A stretch of DNA of 64,000 nucleotides, from contig CM035808.1 in NCBI GenBank assembly GCA_020466095.1, positions 84,608,779 to 84,672,778 of the forward strand. The letters run 5' to 3'. Position numbers and translations under genes: made by a program. This document shows, piece after piece, positions 11,918 through 23,504 of the stretch; within the stretch, counting starts at the first letter, position 1, and each line of letters opens with the position of its first letter. The notes under the pieces were generated by a model. It was not told where the DNA came from. It did not search any database and saw nothing but the letters and a program-made list of their open reading frames with translations. This DNA is from Chlorops oryzae. Lineage: Eukaryota > Arthropoda > Insecta > Diptera > Chloropidae.

Positions 11918-12970
11918 TGCCTTTGACTTGAAACCAGTTTTTTGATGTAGTATGTGTTTCCCTGAATCTAAATATATGCTTAAAATTTGAAGGTTAGCTC
12001 GCGTTTTTTAAATACAGTAGAATCTCGCAAAAGTTACCGCTCGAATGAGTTAAACGTTTGGTTAAGTTAATCGATTTTCAGCGCCCACGTAGCGTTCTAA
12101 AAAGTTAATTTTGGCGTTAACTTTTCTGAGCGTAATTTTTTTTCTTTTCCTTTTTTTCCTTAAATCAACCCTATTTCATGTGTATTACGTGGAATAGCGA
12201 AGAAAAACAAAATAAGACAACGCAAATCATAACGGTAACAGTTAAAAGTGACAAATTCGATCGAAGCGTGCAGCCTTATTGTGAAATAGAAGTTGTTGAA
12301 AAAAATTAAGTTAAACTATATCTGTGTAAAATTGATTTAAAATAAAAACTTTAAATAAAATAAGCATGTAATGTTTGCATAAACATATTTTTATGCATGT
12401 AGTCTCCATTTCATTAATTTTTTCGATTTTGAAAGACATTTGGAAAAGTTAATAATTCGGAAAAGTTGATTACCCCTGGGACAAATCGATTAACTTTTGC
12501 GAGATTCTACTGTATCTTTAAATATTTTCTGGCGAAAAAAAAATCGTCTCATTTTTTCTACAAACCCAATTAAAATATGACCAACTCATCGGACTTTTTT
12601 TTCTTGGTCTTTAAATGCTCTTAGAAATCCACACTTTAAGATAGATAGAAGATAGCCTGAACTTGAATACCGGATCTTTTCCGGAAATTATATAGGCTTG
12701 AAATCAAGTTTTTGTACAAAGTTGTTAAAAATTTCATAAAATTTATGCCTTTATCGACCCAGAGCGCCTAAACTGTTTTTTAATATGAATTAAAGATTTT
12801 TCGCAACGGTCGAACGATAATGGGGCTACGACTAAAAATATTGACAAAAATTCGCAAAACCATTCCTAACGAATATTTAAAAAACGCGAGCTAACTTTCA
12901 AATTTGAAGCATATATTAAGATTCAGCGAAACAAATACGACAAAAATATGTTGGCTTCAAGTCAAAGGCA
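11918..12970. mobile_element. DNA element with about 95-bp inverted ends
   Basis: The end TGCCTTTGACTTGAA at 11918 recurs inverted at 12956-12970, and the similarity continues inward for about 95 bp (GAATCT.AATATATGCTT, GTTAGCTCGCGTTTTTTAAA) to 12014 on the left and 12876 on the right. No target duplication is evident and no transposase is present. A second MITE (12015-12512) is inserted at the inner edge of the left arm. Confidence 0.75.
12015..12512. mobile_element. pogo/Tigger-like MITE
   Basis: 498 bp bounded by inverted CAGTAGAATCTCGCAAAAGT ends (12015 and 12493-12512) and flanked by TA on both sides (12013-12014, 12513-12514). A TA duplication with CAGT... ends is typical of the Tc1/mariner superfamily, pogo/Tigger branch. 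Non-coding inside. Confidence 0.9.
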
Positions 12971-13273
12971 AATTAAGTGTTGAGCAGTGTAATTAATTGT
13001 TAAAACTTTGTGCAGCCAGCAATATATTTCAATAATAAAATAATAAAATACTTTACATAAAACATGCATATAATTGCTGCTCTGAGTCTCATTAAATGTA
13101 GTAACCCAGATTGATTCTAATAATTTTAAATCAAACATTATGGATGTCAACTTCGATACTACAAATTTTATGTTTCCACTTCTAACAGCAGTTCCATAAC
13201 TGCCAACTTTTTTTTTAGATTCTCGATTCCCTGGATTAATTCGTGATTTGACTCCAGCTTGACTAATATATTT

Positions 13274-13279
13274 CTTTAT
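13274..13279 (-). terminator. Polyadenylation signal AATAAA for the rec/Mcm8 exon
   Basis: TTTATT on the plus strand reads AATAAA on the minus strand, about 40 nt past the stop codon at 13316-13318. Confidence 0.6.
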
Positions 13280-13315
13280 TACGTATTTACTTTGAACTTT
13301 TATTTGCAAAGTTAA

Positions 13316-13697
13316 TTAAGAGTTTAATTCTGTGACTTCATAGAGGTTAAAGGCTCTCTTCAAAAGGAACCCTTTACAATTAGCAATATCAATAAAATCT
13401 AATAAATCTGAATTAATTCCAACCATATGCGCCACTTCCTTTAATTCATCCAAATCAAATGTCCGTCTGCTAAGTGCACTAGCTCGCAACTGCAGTACCT
13501 TTAAAAACTTTTTCATGTTTTTAGATTTGGTGGTTTTAGCGTCACCATGATCTTTATTGATTTGATCTCCAATATCCAAGCTTTGTATGCAATCTCTTAC
13601 TGTGCACGTAACCTCATCGACATGAATTTTATTCACCTCGGTGGAATGGATAATGCGGGCGTGGGCTTGTGATAAACATATTATTCCCATTAGAAAA
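13316..13697 (-). CDS. rec: Last exon of a Mcm8/rec-like gene
   Basis: On the minus strand, about 126 codons begin right after a good splice acceptor (CTTTTGTTTCAG, 13698-13709) and end at a TAA. The start resembles the end of the MCM AAA+ core (LSQAHARI, like the LTQARAR of vertebrate MCM8) and the C-terminus the MCM8 winged-helix tail (FIDIANCKGFLLKRA.NLYEV). MCM8, called REC in Drosophila, is a helicase acting in meiotic recombination. No upstream exons are recognisable to the right, where a mariner begins at about 14.1 kb, so the gene is either broken or has very long introns. The conserved phase, clean frame and AATAAA downstream favour a real terminal exon. The identification rests on remembered family sequence. 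Confidence 0.68.
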
Positions 13698-14229
13698 CTG
13701 AAACAAAAGAACGCAATTAAGATCATTAAAGAGAAAGTCGACGATAAGAAGTTGTTTGGAGTAGCTAAGCCGGCATCACACAAAAATGCCAAAAAATTAC
13801 AAAAGATCGCTATGAGTTACAGTTTTTATAATCTGTCAGAAAAGATTTTTATTGCTCTGGATAAATTTATAATGGCTGATTTACGCAAAGGCTTACGCCC
13901 TTACATAAGTATGGCAATATACTCAATCTAGTTGCAATTTGAAGACTAGTTATTATTTCGGTCACACAATAAAAAAGCGACTCTTGGCTAAGGTGGGATA
14001 AAACCACTGAGACGGGCGAAAGAATGGGGATAAAGGGTATGGCGAATCAACATTCACCAGAAAGTTTCGGTATCCAAAAACAAATGGAATAAAGCCTAGT
14101 ATTAAATGCATATTATTTTTATATAGTGGCAACCTTCAAATGATTCGTGTCAAAATTTGACGTCTGTAAGTGAATTAGTTTGTGAGATAGAGCGTCTTTT
14201 GTGAAGCAACTTTTGTTATTGTGAAAAAA

Positions 14230-15266
14230 ATGGAAAAAAAGGAATTTCGTGTTTTGATAAAATACTGTTTTCTGAAGGGAAAAAATACAGTGGAAGCAAA
14301 AACTTGGCTTGATAATGAGTTTCGGGACTCTGCCCCAGGAACATCAACAATAATTGATTGGTATGCAAAATTCAAGCGTGGTGAAATGAGCACGGAGGAC
14401 GGTGAACGCAGTGGACGCCCGAAAGAGGTGGTTACCGACGAAAACATCAAAAAAATTCACAAAATGATTTTGAATGACCGTAAAATGAAGTTGATCGAGA
14501 TAGCAGAGGCCTTAAAGATATCAAAGGAACGTATTTGTCATATCATTCATCAATATTTGGATATGAAAAAGCTCTGTGCAAAATGGGTGCCGCGCGAGCT
14601 CACATTTGACCAAAAACAACAACGTGTTGATGATTCTGAGCGGTATTTGCAGCTGTTATCTCGCAATACACCCGAGTTTTTGCGTCGATATGTGACAATG
14701 GATGAAACATGGCTCTATCACTACACTCCTGAGTCCAATTGACAGTCGGCTGAGTGGACAGCGATCGGTGAACCGTCTCCGAAGCGTGGAAAGACTCAAA
14801 AGTCCGCTGGCAAAGTAATGGCCTCTGTTTTTTGGGATGGGCATGGAATAATTTTTATCGATTATCTTGAGAAGGGAAAAACCATCAACAGTGACTATTA
14901 TATGTCGTTATTGGAGCGTTTGAAGGTCGAAATCGCGGCAAAACGGCCCCATATGAAGAAGAAAAAAGTGTTGTTCCACCAAGACAACGCACCGTGCCAC
15001 AAGTCATTGAGAACGATGGCAAAAATGCATGAATTAGGCTTCGAATTGCTTCCCCACCCACCGTATTCTCCAGATCTGGCCCCCAGCGACTTTTTCTTGT
15101 TCTCAGACCTCAAAAGGATGCTCGCAGGGAAAAAATTTGGCTGCAATGAAGAGGTGATCGCCGAAACTGAGGCCTATTTTGAGGCAAAACCGAAGGAGTA
15201 CTACCAAAATGGTATCCAAAAATTGAAAGGTCGTTATAATCGTTGTATCGCTCTTGAAGGGAACTA
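14230..15266 (+). pseudogene. Mariner transposase with one in-frame stop
   Basis: The frame from ATG 14230 encodes a mariner transposase of about 345 residues: N-terminal helix-turn-helix DNA-binding region (SKERICHIIHQYL), the WVPREL linker, then the DD34D catalytic core with TMDETW (first Asp), HQDNAPCH (second Asp) and YSPDLAPSDFFLF (third Asp). The start is put at 14230 rather than the GTG nine bases before because the family begins MEKKEFRVLI. The frame is interrupted by TGA at 14741-14743, where the family has arginine, a probable CGA to TGA transition. The last codons are cut by the MITE at 15267. Cut-and-paste activity at TA sites is family knowledge; this copy cannot make a full protein. 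Confidence 0.92.
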
Positions 15267-15804
15267 CAGTCGAAATCGATTATAACAGACTTCAATGGAC
15301 CGGAAAAACTGTCTGTTGTATACGATTTCTATTATAGAAATATATCGCATATAGTAGACAGTCTGATATATACGATACAGATATCACCTATAGCAGACAT
15401 TCTGTTATTGGCAGTAATGCCCGAGAAAAATTTTTGCCTCGGAATGCGGGACGGTTGGCCGCCTTACGTTAGTATTAAGTATATATGTGTCATAACAAAA
15501 ACATTGTACACAAAAACAGAATGTAACAATACATATGTTTGTGTTATGTATGTACATTTAAGAACACGAACATAAAACACGAAAATGTAACAGTAGAATT
15601 CTTCATTTGTCTGTTATAAACAGTGCTATCGAGTCGTGGGGACTTCTGAACGTGTATTTTATAAGCGATATGTCTACTACAAGCGATGTCCGTTATATAC
15701 GAATTCCTATGTGTTATTCCCATTACACTTGGAGGGACCAGCGGTTTTGTCTGTTGTATACGATAGTCTGTTATAGCCGGACCTGTTATAAACGATTTCC
15801 ACTG
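15267..15804. mobile_element. Tigger-like MITE inside the mariner 3' end
   Basis: 538 bp with inverted ends CAGTCGAAATCG.TTATAACAG (left) and CAGTGGAAATCG.TTATAACAG (right, inverted), flanked by TA at 15265-15266 and 15805-15806. The mariner sequence GGGAACTA...TATGTTGAATAATAAA resumes cleanly on the far side. Inside are many CTGTTATA/TGTATACGAT words. Confidence 0.9.
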
Positions 15805-15883
15805 TATGTTGAATAATAAAAACGAATTTTGACAAAAAAATGTGTTTTTCTTTGTTAGACCGGGGACTTATCAGCCAACCTGT

Positions 15884-17107
15884 TACATACAATGTCCGTG
15901 TCACTAGCACACAGTCAGGATCAAATTTTTACTTTCCACAGCTAACAGTCGTTTTCAGTCACATTCGTATCGATTAGTTTTTCTGTCGTATTCGCTCTTT
16001 TCTATCCTTATCAAACCCAAAAGCAAATAAACAAAAAGAGTTTAAGTTATTGTATTGGATGGTTTTGGTACAATGTTTAACAACTAGCTTAACAGTCATG
16101 TCGTTTACAGTTGTGTTGTAATTGTTTTCCATTATGAAAGACATCGATTGAAATATCTAGCTTTGAGAACTGTAAAACTTATACCGTACCTACAGTAGAA
16201 TCCCAAAATCTCGCACACTCCAAACCTGGAGGACTTAAAAAACTTTTTCGGCCATTGACTACTCTAAAGGGCTCAACGCAGTTAAAGTAAATTGAAAAGA
16301 AACAACGAGCTCATTCTGTTGAAGAAAGGAAATCAGACTTGAAATTTCGATGAGAGGTCGACAGAAATGTAGAAAATGTATGACTTAAGTGCAAACCGGT
16401 GAAGTCGATTACTTGTAGTTAGCGTATGCGTTCAAGTAGCAAAAGTAAGCCGAAGTACTTCTTGGTTTTTTCTATATGTGTTTGGTATACGAAATTTACT
16501 TGCTGCTTTAGAGCGGAACCCTTAAAAGTCGCACAAACAAAAAAGTCTTGAAAAGTGGAATAAAATATTTTTTTTACTTTTTCTAGTGTTTTTAATATTG
16601 ATTTGTACCTAGACATTACTTTTTGGCCTACAATCCTTGATTTTTAATTGTAAAGTAAAAAATTGTATTAAAATGTAAAGGAGCTTTTGCAAATCCACCA
16701 ACATTAACACCATATATGGGATATTTCAGGTAAACAGATGTGATTTTTGCGGGTCATCCCTATTTTGAATCAAATAACGGCAGAGAAAGGAATGACCGAA
16801 AACTCGACCAGAAATTTTAAGCTATTTCAAGCTTTTTTGTGACAACGCACCTAAGATGTGAAAATTTTTTTTAATTTAAAACGTCTCAAAATCCTACAAC
16901 CTGTACTTCGAAAGCCACTGAGAACGGAAAGTTACATGGTAAAACCAAAAATTTTGGCCTACAACTTGTTGAACTACACAAAATTCATTCTTCGATTAAT
17001 ATTACGTGAAAGTATGTGCACAAAAAAATTAAACTGAACATAAAAACAATTTATTTTTAAATATTTATGAAAACAATTGTGATGACTAGGGCAACCAAAA
17101 AATTGCT
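15884..17107. other. Non-coding stretch
   Basis: No gene recognised. TACAGTAGAATCCC near 16191 resembles one end of a pogo/Tigger-like MITE, but no partner end is found. Confidence 0.4.
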
Positions 17108-19560
17108 CTAAAAATACATTTTTAGCGCTAAAAATATGCCCTTATATCTACCAAATCGGCAATCAAAATTAGCATTTAAAAAAACATTTTTTATGGACGA
17201 CTCATGGGAAATTTCTGTTGGCCCTTGATATGTTAATGTTGCTACGATTGACATTTGCTGATGATAGTTGTCCGGGAGAGGCCATAGATGCTCGTCTTGA
17301 TAAAGCAGTAATGGCCCGTAAATCCACATTTGTGAATTGGTGACCTCATGAGGCCTTAGTCCTCTAGATAAGATGTCAACGGGGTTTCGTTTCGATGGAA
17401 TACGAAACTATTGTTCTACTGATGATGCTTGCCAAATTTTAGTAATCCGATTTGCGAAAAATTGAGGCAGGGATCCTGATTGGTGATTGATCCATGAAAG
17501 AACGATTTGCGAATCACTCCAGTAATATGTAGGTTTTCCATTGTATTGTAAATCGTTTTTGACCCTGGATACTAATTCTGCGGCCAGTAAGGCAGCACAA
17601 AGTTCCAGTCTTGGAATTGTTTGCAGCTTAAGCGGTGCCACGCGAGATTTCGAGCATAGTAGGCTTACCCTTATGGTTTTATCTTGGTAAATTGTTCGAA
17701 TGTATATTGCAGCGCCATATGCTCATCTGACCGAACATCGGAAAAGGCATGCAACTGAGTTTTAATGTAATCGTGTGATCCAAATACGTATCTAGTTATT
17801 TTCACTTGATGCAGTCTGGCAAGATCTTTTCGAAACTGATCCCACTCCCTTTGCAGATCGACTGGCAATGCTTCATCTCAATCCAATTAAAGTTGCCATA
17901 GTTGTTGAATAAAAATCTTGGCCATTACTATTACTGCGCCTACTATTCCCAATAGATCATAAATTCGTGCAACATCTGACGTTACGCTTCTCTTCGTATT
18001 GGAATTCCCTTCTTGAGTATTGGCCTTGATGCCAAATACATCCGATTTTGGTAGCCATTTCAAACCCAGCGTTTTTGTTTGCTGATCCTTATCGGAGTCA
18101 AAGTCGAGCTCGAAATCAAGATCTTTCGTTGCAATATCGTCTAGTAATCTCGGATCATTGGCACACCATTTTTTAAGCTTCATGCCTGCGCCTGTAAGGA
18201 TTGCTGTCAGCTGTTGTTGAATGGTGATAGAATCCTTCAAATTGTTTGCTTCAACTAGGCCATCATCAACGTAAAAGTTATTTTTAAATGCGTCTGCTCC
18301 TTCAGGAAATTGCTCCAAATTTTCTTCAGCTAGTTGGCTTAAACATCTTGTGGCAGGATATGGTCCGGTACGAGTCCCATATGTTACCGTTTTCAATTAA
18401 TAAATTTTGATTTGAGCTGTTGAGTTATCACGCCACATAATGAGTTGTAGATTTCGGTCATCTGGCTGTACCCACAATCGTCGATACATCTTTTCGACAT
18501 CAACTTTTAGGACATATCTGTATGTCCTGAATCGTAATAAGATTTACATTAGCTCACTTTGAACTCTGGGTCCTGTATGCATTATATCATTTAGTGAAAC
18601 GCTTGATTCTCTTTGTGCTGATGCATCAAACACTACTCGTAACTTCGTACGGGTACTCTCTGGTCGAAGTACGTTATGATGAGGAATGTAATAGTGTGGA
18701 TTAGGAACCTTATTTAAATTTACTTCCGTCATGTGCCCAAGTGCCTCATACTCCTTCATAAAGGCATTGTATTGTGCCCGTAGGCTGTCATCAGCAGCTA
18801 GTCTCCTTTCAATATGCCTTTGCTTGTAGTACGCCAATTCTCTAGTGTCTCCATAAATTGTGACCATAAATTTTCCATCCTTGGATCAAGTTGTGTTTTG
18901 AAGGGAGTGCAGTTCACACTGTATGTCATCCTCCAATTGATTAACATTTGTTTCTGTTGCTTCTTTCAATTTCCAAAATTTTGAAATTAATTCCTCCAGC
19001 TCCACTGTAGTGCACACTCCGCAGATAGCCATTGATATATGTGAGGATGAGACGCCACCTGCCACCACCCAACGAAACACAGTGTTTTGTAAAGTGGGAA
19101 CATTATCACCAAGTTTCAATTTTCCCTTAGTCAGAAGATCAAAAAATATTTCAGCTCCCAACAGACAATCGATGCGCCTTGGCTTATCAAACTCTCGATC
19201 AGCCAAAACGAAATCAGGTGGAATTTTCCAATCCTTCGTTGTTATTTGATGTGCCGGCTGCTCAGACACAATTTTTGATATTAAGTGAAAGTAAAGCTGA
19301 GTTGTGCATCCATTGATTCTCGATTGTAATTTGATAGAAGTACGATGACGTATGGATGCTTGCTTGACTCCAATACCTTCTAGATGTAATTTCGACATTT
19401 CAGTCCGGGCTCCAAGTTTTCTCAGTATTCTCTGAGTAACTAAATTCACTTGCGATCCTGAATCCAGCACCGCCTAACATTCGATTGTGTTTCCATTTTG
19501 GCCGACCAGGAGTATTTTTGCAGTTCTAATAGGACCAAATTATCCTGATAAGTGGGTTGA
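17108..19560 (-). pseudogene. BEL/Pao pol: protease, RT, RNase H, 3' truncated
   Basis: Minus-strand pieces in order: an aspartic-protease region (MLDSGSQVNLV at about 19470, DSGS active site), RT (LRVVFDASA near 18640; FYVDDGLVEA with a YVDD core near 18270) and RNase H (TIPRLELCAALLAAEL and YYWSDSQIVLSWI near 17520-17610), then the WIYGP...WPLPDN linker that precedes integrase. Frame breaks near 18870, 18540, 18396, 17870 and 17650 and missing integrase show it is dead. The truncation lies at about 17.1 kb, where unrelated AT-rich DNA begins. BEL/Pao elements are LTR retrotransposons distinct from Ty3/gypsy. Confidence 0.87.
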
Positions 19561-19621
19561 TTCGCCAAAAACGTGACTGCATTAGAAGCAGATGTGGTTT
19601 CGGGCTTAACTTGTTCATTTG

Positions 19622-21307
19622 TTACGCTGCCACCAACGCTGCCGTTGATTGTTGATTGTGCGAGTTTTCTTCAGGATGCAATAACGTGTTATGTTGTTTA
19701 ATGCATTTGATGCAGTGTTTCGATTTGCATACATTAGATTGGTGTCCAGGGTTTAAACAGTTAGCACATAAGCGAAAAACTTTGACATGATGCCATTTGT
19801 CCTTGATGGATGTTTTTTTAAATGCCATGCATTCCGATATTTGTTGGCCAGTCTTGCTGCACAGCTGACATTTTTCATCTGCTTTAACAGTTGCACTACA
19901 TGTGTGCTTTCCAGCCGCGATTGTTCTAACTTCCATTGATTGAAATCTGCGTTCAAGGAATTTCAGGACTTCACTTGTTGTGATCAGTCTCCGGTTGTGA
20001 TCGATACTTTGTTCAAACGCATTTTGAATAGATTGATCCCTTTTTCGCAAAACAATATGGGCGACAATGACGTCCCAGTGCTCTTTCGGTAGACCTTGTG
20101 ACTGCAACCCATGAAGACATTCGTTTGTAATAACATGGAGCGATTTAAGGGATGCTGGCGACTCACATTTTGCCGTTTGTTGTGACAAAAATTTGTGTAT
20201 CAATGTTGATACCAGCAATCTCTTGTTGTCGTATCGGCTAGTCAAAATCGACCAAGCTGCTTCATAATTGCTGACTGTTGAAGGGAGATACTTCATCAAA
20301 TTCTTTGGTTCGTCCACTAGCGATTAAGTTAAGTACTGCATTTTTTTTGCATCGCTAATTTGAGAATTATGCACAATTTCTGTAAAAATGTCCTTGAAAG
20401 CTACCCATTCCATGTAGTCTCCAGTAAATTTTGGTAATGATACCTTTGGCAGATAAACGTTTGTTGCCGATTGATCGTTCTGTCTATTATTTGATCCGTT
20501 TGCTGGTCTTGCACCCATTGCAATATGTTTTTGAAGCTCGATTAATGTTGCCTCATTTTTCGAATATGCTTGTAGTGTGTAGTCTTCTAGTTCATCTTCA
20601 TCTGTCAGTTCCCAAATGGCTGCATTATTTTGAGCGAAATCTTGCATATACTTCTCCAAAAGATTGGCCTTAATGAGGTAATATGCTTGTGCTTCCTCTT
20701 CATGTCGCTTTGACTCGACTTCGTTGTTGTTTCGCTTCAATGCCCTCATTAGGGCTCGCTGGTTTCGAAGAAGTTGCTTCATGTTGTTCTCCGATCCTTC
20801 TTGTGGATTGTTTGTCGTCAATTGATTGTTGACATCACCACTACTTGTGAGCTCCACAGCTCTTTTTTCGAGATGCTAAATATACTCCACAACTACATTC
20901 TAAATTGTGTCGCAATAAGACTCAGTGAAATATGTATCCTTTAACGTCAGCAGTTGTTCATTACCATTGTGAAATTCTTCGCCGAGTTTCTGTAGTTAAT
21001 GAATTTTCATATTATAAAACTGCAATGTGCGTCGCTCTCGTGGAGCCTTTTTGCAAGTATCGACACACTTCTTAATGTCGTTGCCAATTTCATATTGACG
21101 ATTAATAATTTGTTCGAAATCCATTATTATAGGTCCCTTTAAATCCTTAGATCCACGACACAAGTCCTTTGACGCTGACAGATAACACCGTTTATCCCCT
21201 GTTGAGTGGGCCTTTTCCGCTGTCGAAGATTTTTGTCCTTCGAGTGATGAAGATTCAGGTAAAAACTCTTCGCAGTTCTTTCGCAGTATTTTCTTCAATA
21301 AACGCAT
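19622..21307 (-). pseudogene. BEL/Pao gag
   Basis: Minus-strand gag starting at ATG 21307 (MRLLKKILRKN). It continues over premature stops (20996-20998 and others up to about 20860), a lysine- and glutamate-rich middle (20324-20857), the capsid-like block LPSTVSNYEAAWSILTSRYD (about 20230-20290), and the terminal knuckles CQLC, CANCLNPGHQSNVC and CIKCIKQHNTLLHPEE (19660-19870). The Gag precedes the protease in the order expected for one element of about 4.4 kb on this strand. Confidence 0.85.
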
Positions 21308-21440
21308 TTTGCGTTGTGTTGATCGTTCTCCAAGTTAGCGAAACTTTAATTCGCGGCGAACTGCCCTAATGCCCTATTTATACGAATTTAATTTTACCGC
21401 GGTTAAAAGGATAACGTGATCGTTCTGGTTTTTCTCCAGT

Positions 21441-21451
21441 CGGGGTCACCA
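21441..21451 (-). promoter_or_regulatory. BEL/Pao primer-binding site
   Basis: TGGTGACCCCG on the minus strand, three bases after the LTR end, is the usual BEL/Pao primer-binding start. Confidence 0.8.
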
Positions 21452-21453
21452 AA

Positions 21454-21960
21454 TGTTTATTTTCCCAATAAAATGAAGTAGGTCCGTAGAACTTCAACCA
21501 CGACCTAACGACTAACTTGAATTTAGCATTTTACCCTAAATCAAATTATTCACAAGTGGGTTGAATTCAAGTTCAATGTTAACTCTTTTATTGAATATCA
21601 TTTTTGCGCTTATATACGAACAGTTTGCTTATTATATCATAATTGTTCAATGTTGTAATAATTGATTAGGTCATACAGAACGAAACAAAGAAAAAGAAGG
21701 CAATGGAAAAAATGAAATTTTGACATAATTTTGAATTGAAAGCGAGTTCAATGCCTGCGCGAGTGGCAATTTCAACTGGTTCATTGCATACGTTCTTTTC
21801 TTCTTTTGCGTTTTTTTTTTTTTTTTTTTTGTGAAATCAACAAATAGCAAAACCATATGCATTCCCGTCGATCTAGCTCCAAATCGATTTCATGCTTTGT
21901 GCATTGTTTTATACATAAATGCATCAACATATGTAGGTACATATATTTGTTAATTCTTAA
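21454..21960 (-). mobile_element. 5' LTR of the BEL/Pao element (outer edge uncertain)
   Basis: The LTR ends (minus strand) ...AAAATAAACA next to the PBS. It runs rightward to at most about 21960, where LTR sequence of another element starts. The outer boundary is not visible and the other LTR is absent. Confidence 0.6.
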
Positions 21961-21963
21961 TAA

Positions 21964-22339
21964 CTACTCTCGACTATAAACAACTGTTAGCAACTGCTTT
22001 CTTAGTTTAAAATACAAAGCTTATATACTAACTATTCTATCTATTTTAACCTAAGTCTGCGCTCTGCAGACGCTGATTTGTTCTTCGGGAACGGTGTCAT
22101 GGGCCTGCTGACGCATGCTGATCTGTGCAGGTGTGTTTTCAGGTTTGGTGGTCATTTTGTTCCCACGAACATTCGATTCTCACATTCGCATTATTCGCAT
22201 ACTCGGCGATAGGTCACCTATGATGTAACGTTGCCTTTGGCACGCTTGTATGGAGGTGCGAAACGTCGGCGTGCGTTTTCGGCTATCTGTTGCCGTTAGC
22301 AGTCACAATATGGGCTGCTTTACTGTTTGACTCATAACA
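21964..22339 (-). mobile_element. 3' LTR of element B (outer part missing)
   Basis: Bases 21964-22141 match 25440-25624 closely (AACTGTTAGCAACTGCTTTCT, CTGCGCTCTGCAGACGC). The inner end reads CATAACA at 22339 and abuts the purine tract (minus strand) AAAGGGGGGAGGGA. About 140 bp of the outer end that exists in the right-hand LTR is missing. Confidence 0.85.
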
Positions 22340-22699
22340 TCCCTCCCCCCTTTGAAGACGATGCCACGTTTTGGCATTCAAATTAACTGTGGAAGGTAAG
22401 GGCATGTTTGTCATTGCTATTGAAAGGATTGCCTCAAAAGCCATCTTAGTATTTTGAGCCATCTGTTATAGGAAGATTGGCTGCTTATTGGGATCCGACA
22501 TGAAAAACTGTTGATTTGGTCCAAAATTTTAAGTGGTTTAACTTTCATGTTTTTTGTTGGTGGAACTCTGGAACTGCTCGAACTGCCGACTAACGGTTTG
22601 AGTTTTCTTGTTTCTGGTTCTGGTAGATGACGACCTTACGCCATATTGGTTAATTACGAAGCATGTGGTCAGCGTCCTATCGATGTCTTCTCCTGCGTC

Positions 22700-23410
22700 A
22701 TTCTGCTATAGATTCGATTGAGACAGTTGGGGTGTGTTTTTATTATTATTTTCGCTTTGGTTTTTTTTAATTATTTTTTATTTTTTATTTTATTAATTTT
22801 ATTTATTTATTTTTTTTTAAATTGTGAGTTTCTCTTGTTTAATTTTATTTATTATATTTTTCCCTTTTTTCCTTTTTATTTTTTATTAAATATTTTCTTT
22901 GTTTCAACTGTCTCCCACCTGTTATTTACAAAAAATACAAATACAAAAACTAGTCTAGGGTAGTGATCTGGATAACTATGAAGTCTTTTGTTAGTTTTAT
23001 TTAAGTTATTCAGTTTTAACCTAGTTTTTCATTTTTTCTTAAAACTACTATGTAATCCAAATTTGAGTCTTTGATTGCAATTTAAATTTTAAATTTTGGT
23101 ATGCTCTACTTAGAATTCATAATTTCGAATATTTTGAAGTTTAAATTTTGTATGTTTAAAGTTTACATTTTTCCTCAGAATATTTTTGCATTCAAATATT
23201 TTTTTTTTTATAATTTTGAATGATTTTAATTCTCTTTTCTTTTATTTAAATTTTGAAGTGCAACAAGTATGAAAATACTCCTTTTTTTATGTGAAGTGTA
23301 ATGTCAAATTTTGTTAATTTAGATATTTGTTTTTATTTTTTTTTATTTGTTTTTTTCTCTTTTTTTTGTTTTTTTTTATTTCTTACCAATGACTCTTCGC
23401 CTCTTCTTAG
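22700..23410. repeat. Low-complexity A-rich (sense strand) tract of element B
   Basis: On the plus strand this is almost pure T with scattered A. Its apparent hydrophobic frame (22718-22963) is a product of composition, rich in F, L and I codons, and is not proposed as a gene. Confidence 0.75.
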
Positions 23411-23504
23411 TTTGGAAACTAAATAAAATTTAGAAATTTCAACACCTTCAATTGAGTTTCCAAATTTTAGAAGATAAATTTTACGTTGGTATTCATCCCT
23501 AACC

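Larger units (their letters stand above)
14097..15883 (+). mobile_element. Himar1-like mariner (irritans subfamily), 5' end lost
   Basis: The transposase and the 3' inverted repeat (about 15857-15883, ending CCAGCCAACCTGT-like CAGCCAACCTGT before TA) match the Himar1 group. Similarity on the left begins near TAGTATTAAAT at 14097 and no 5' inverted repeat is present. A 538-bp MITE sits in the 3' untranslated part at 15267-15804. Confidence 0.88.

Noticed and set aside
13641..13931. 96-codon plus-strand frame
   Set aside because: Antisense to the rec/Mcm8 exon and its upstream intron; no motif.
16191..16215. Pogo/Tigger-like end TACAGTAGAATCCC
   Set aside because: No inverted partner within the following kilobases, so no element can be delimited.
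22718..22963. Hydrophobic 81-codon frame resembling a membrane protein
   Set aside because: Pure T-rich composition inside the A-rich (sense) tail of element B; no conserved pattern.
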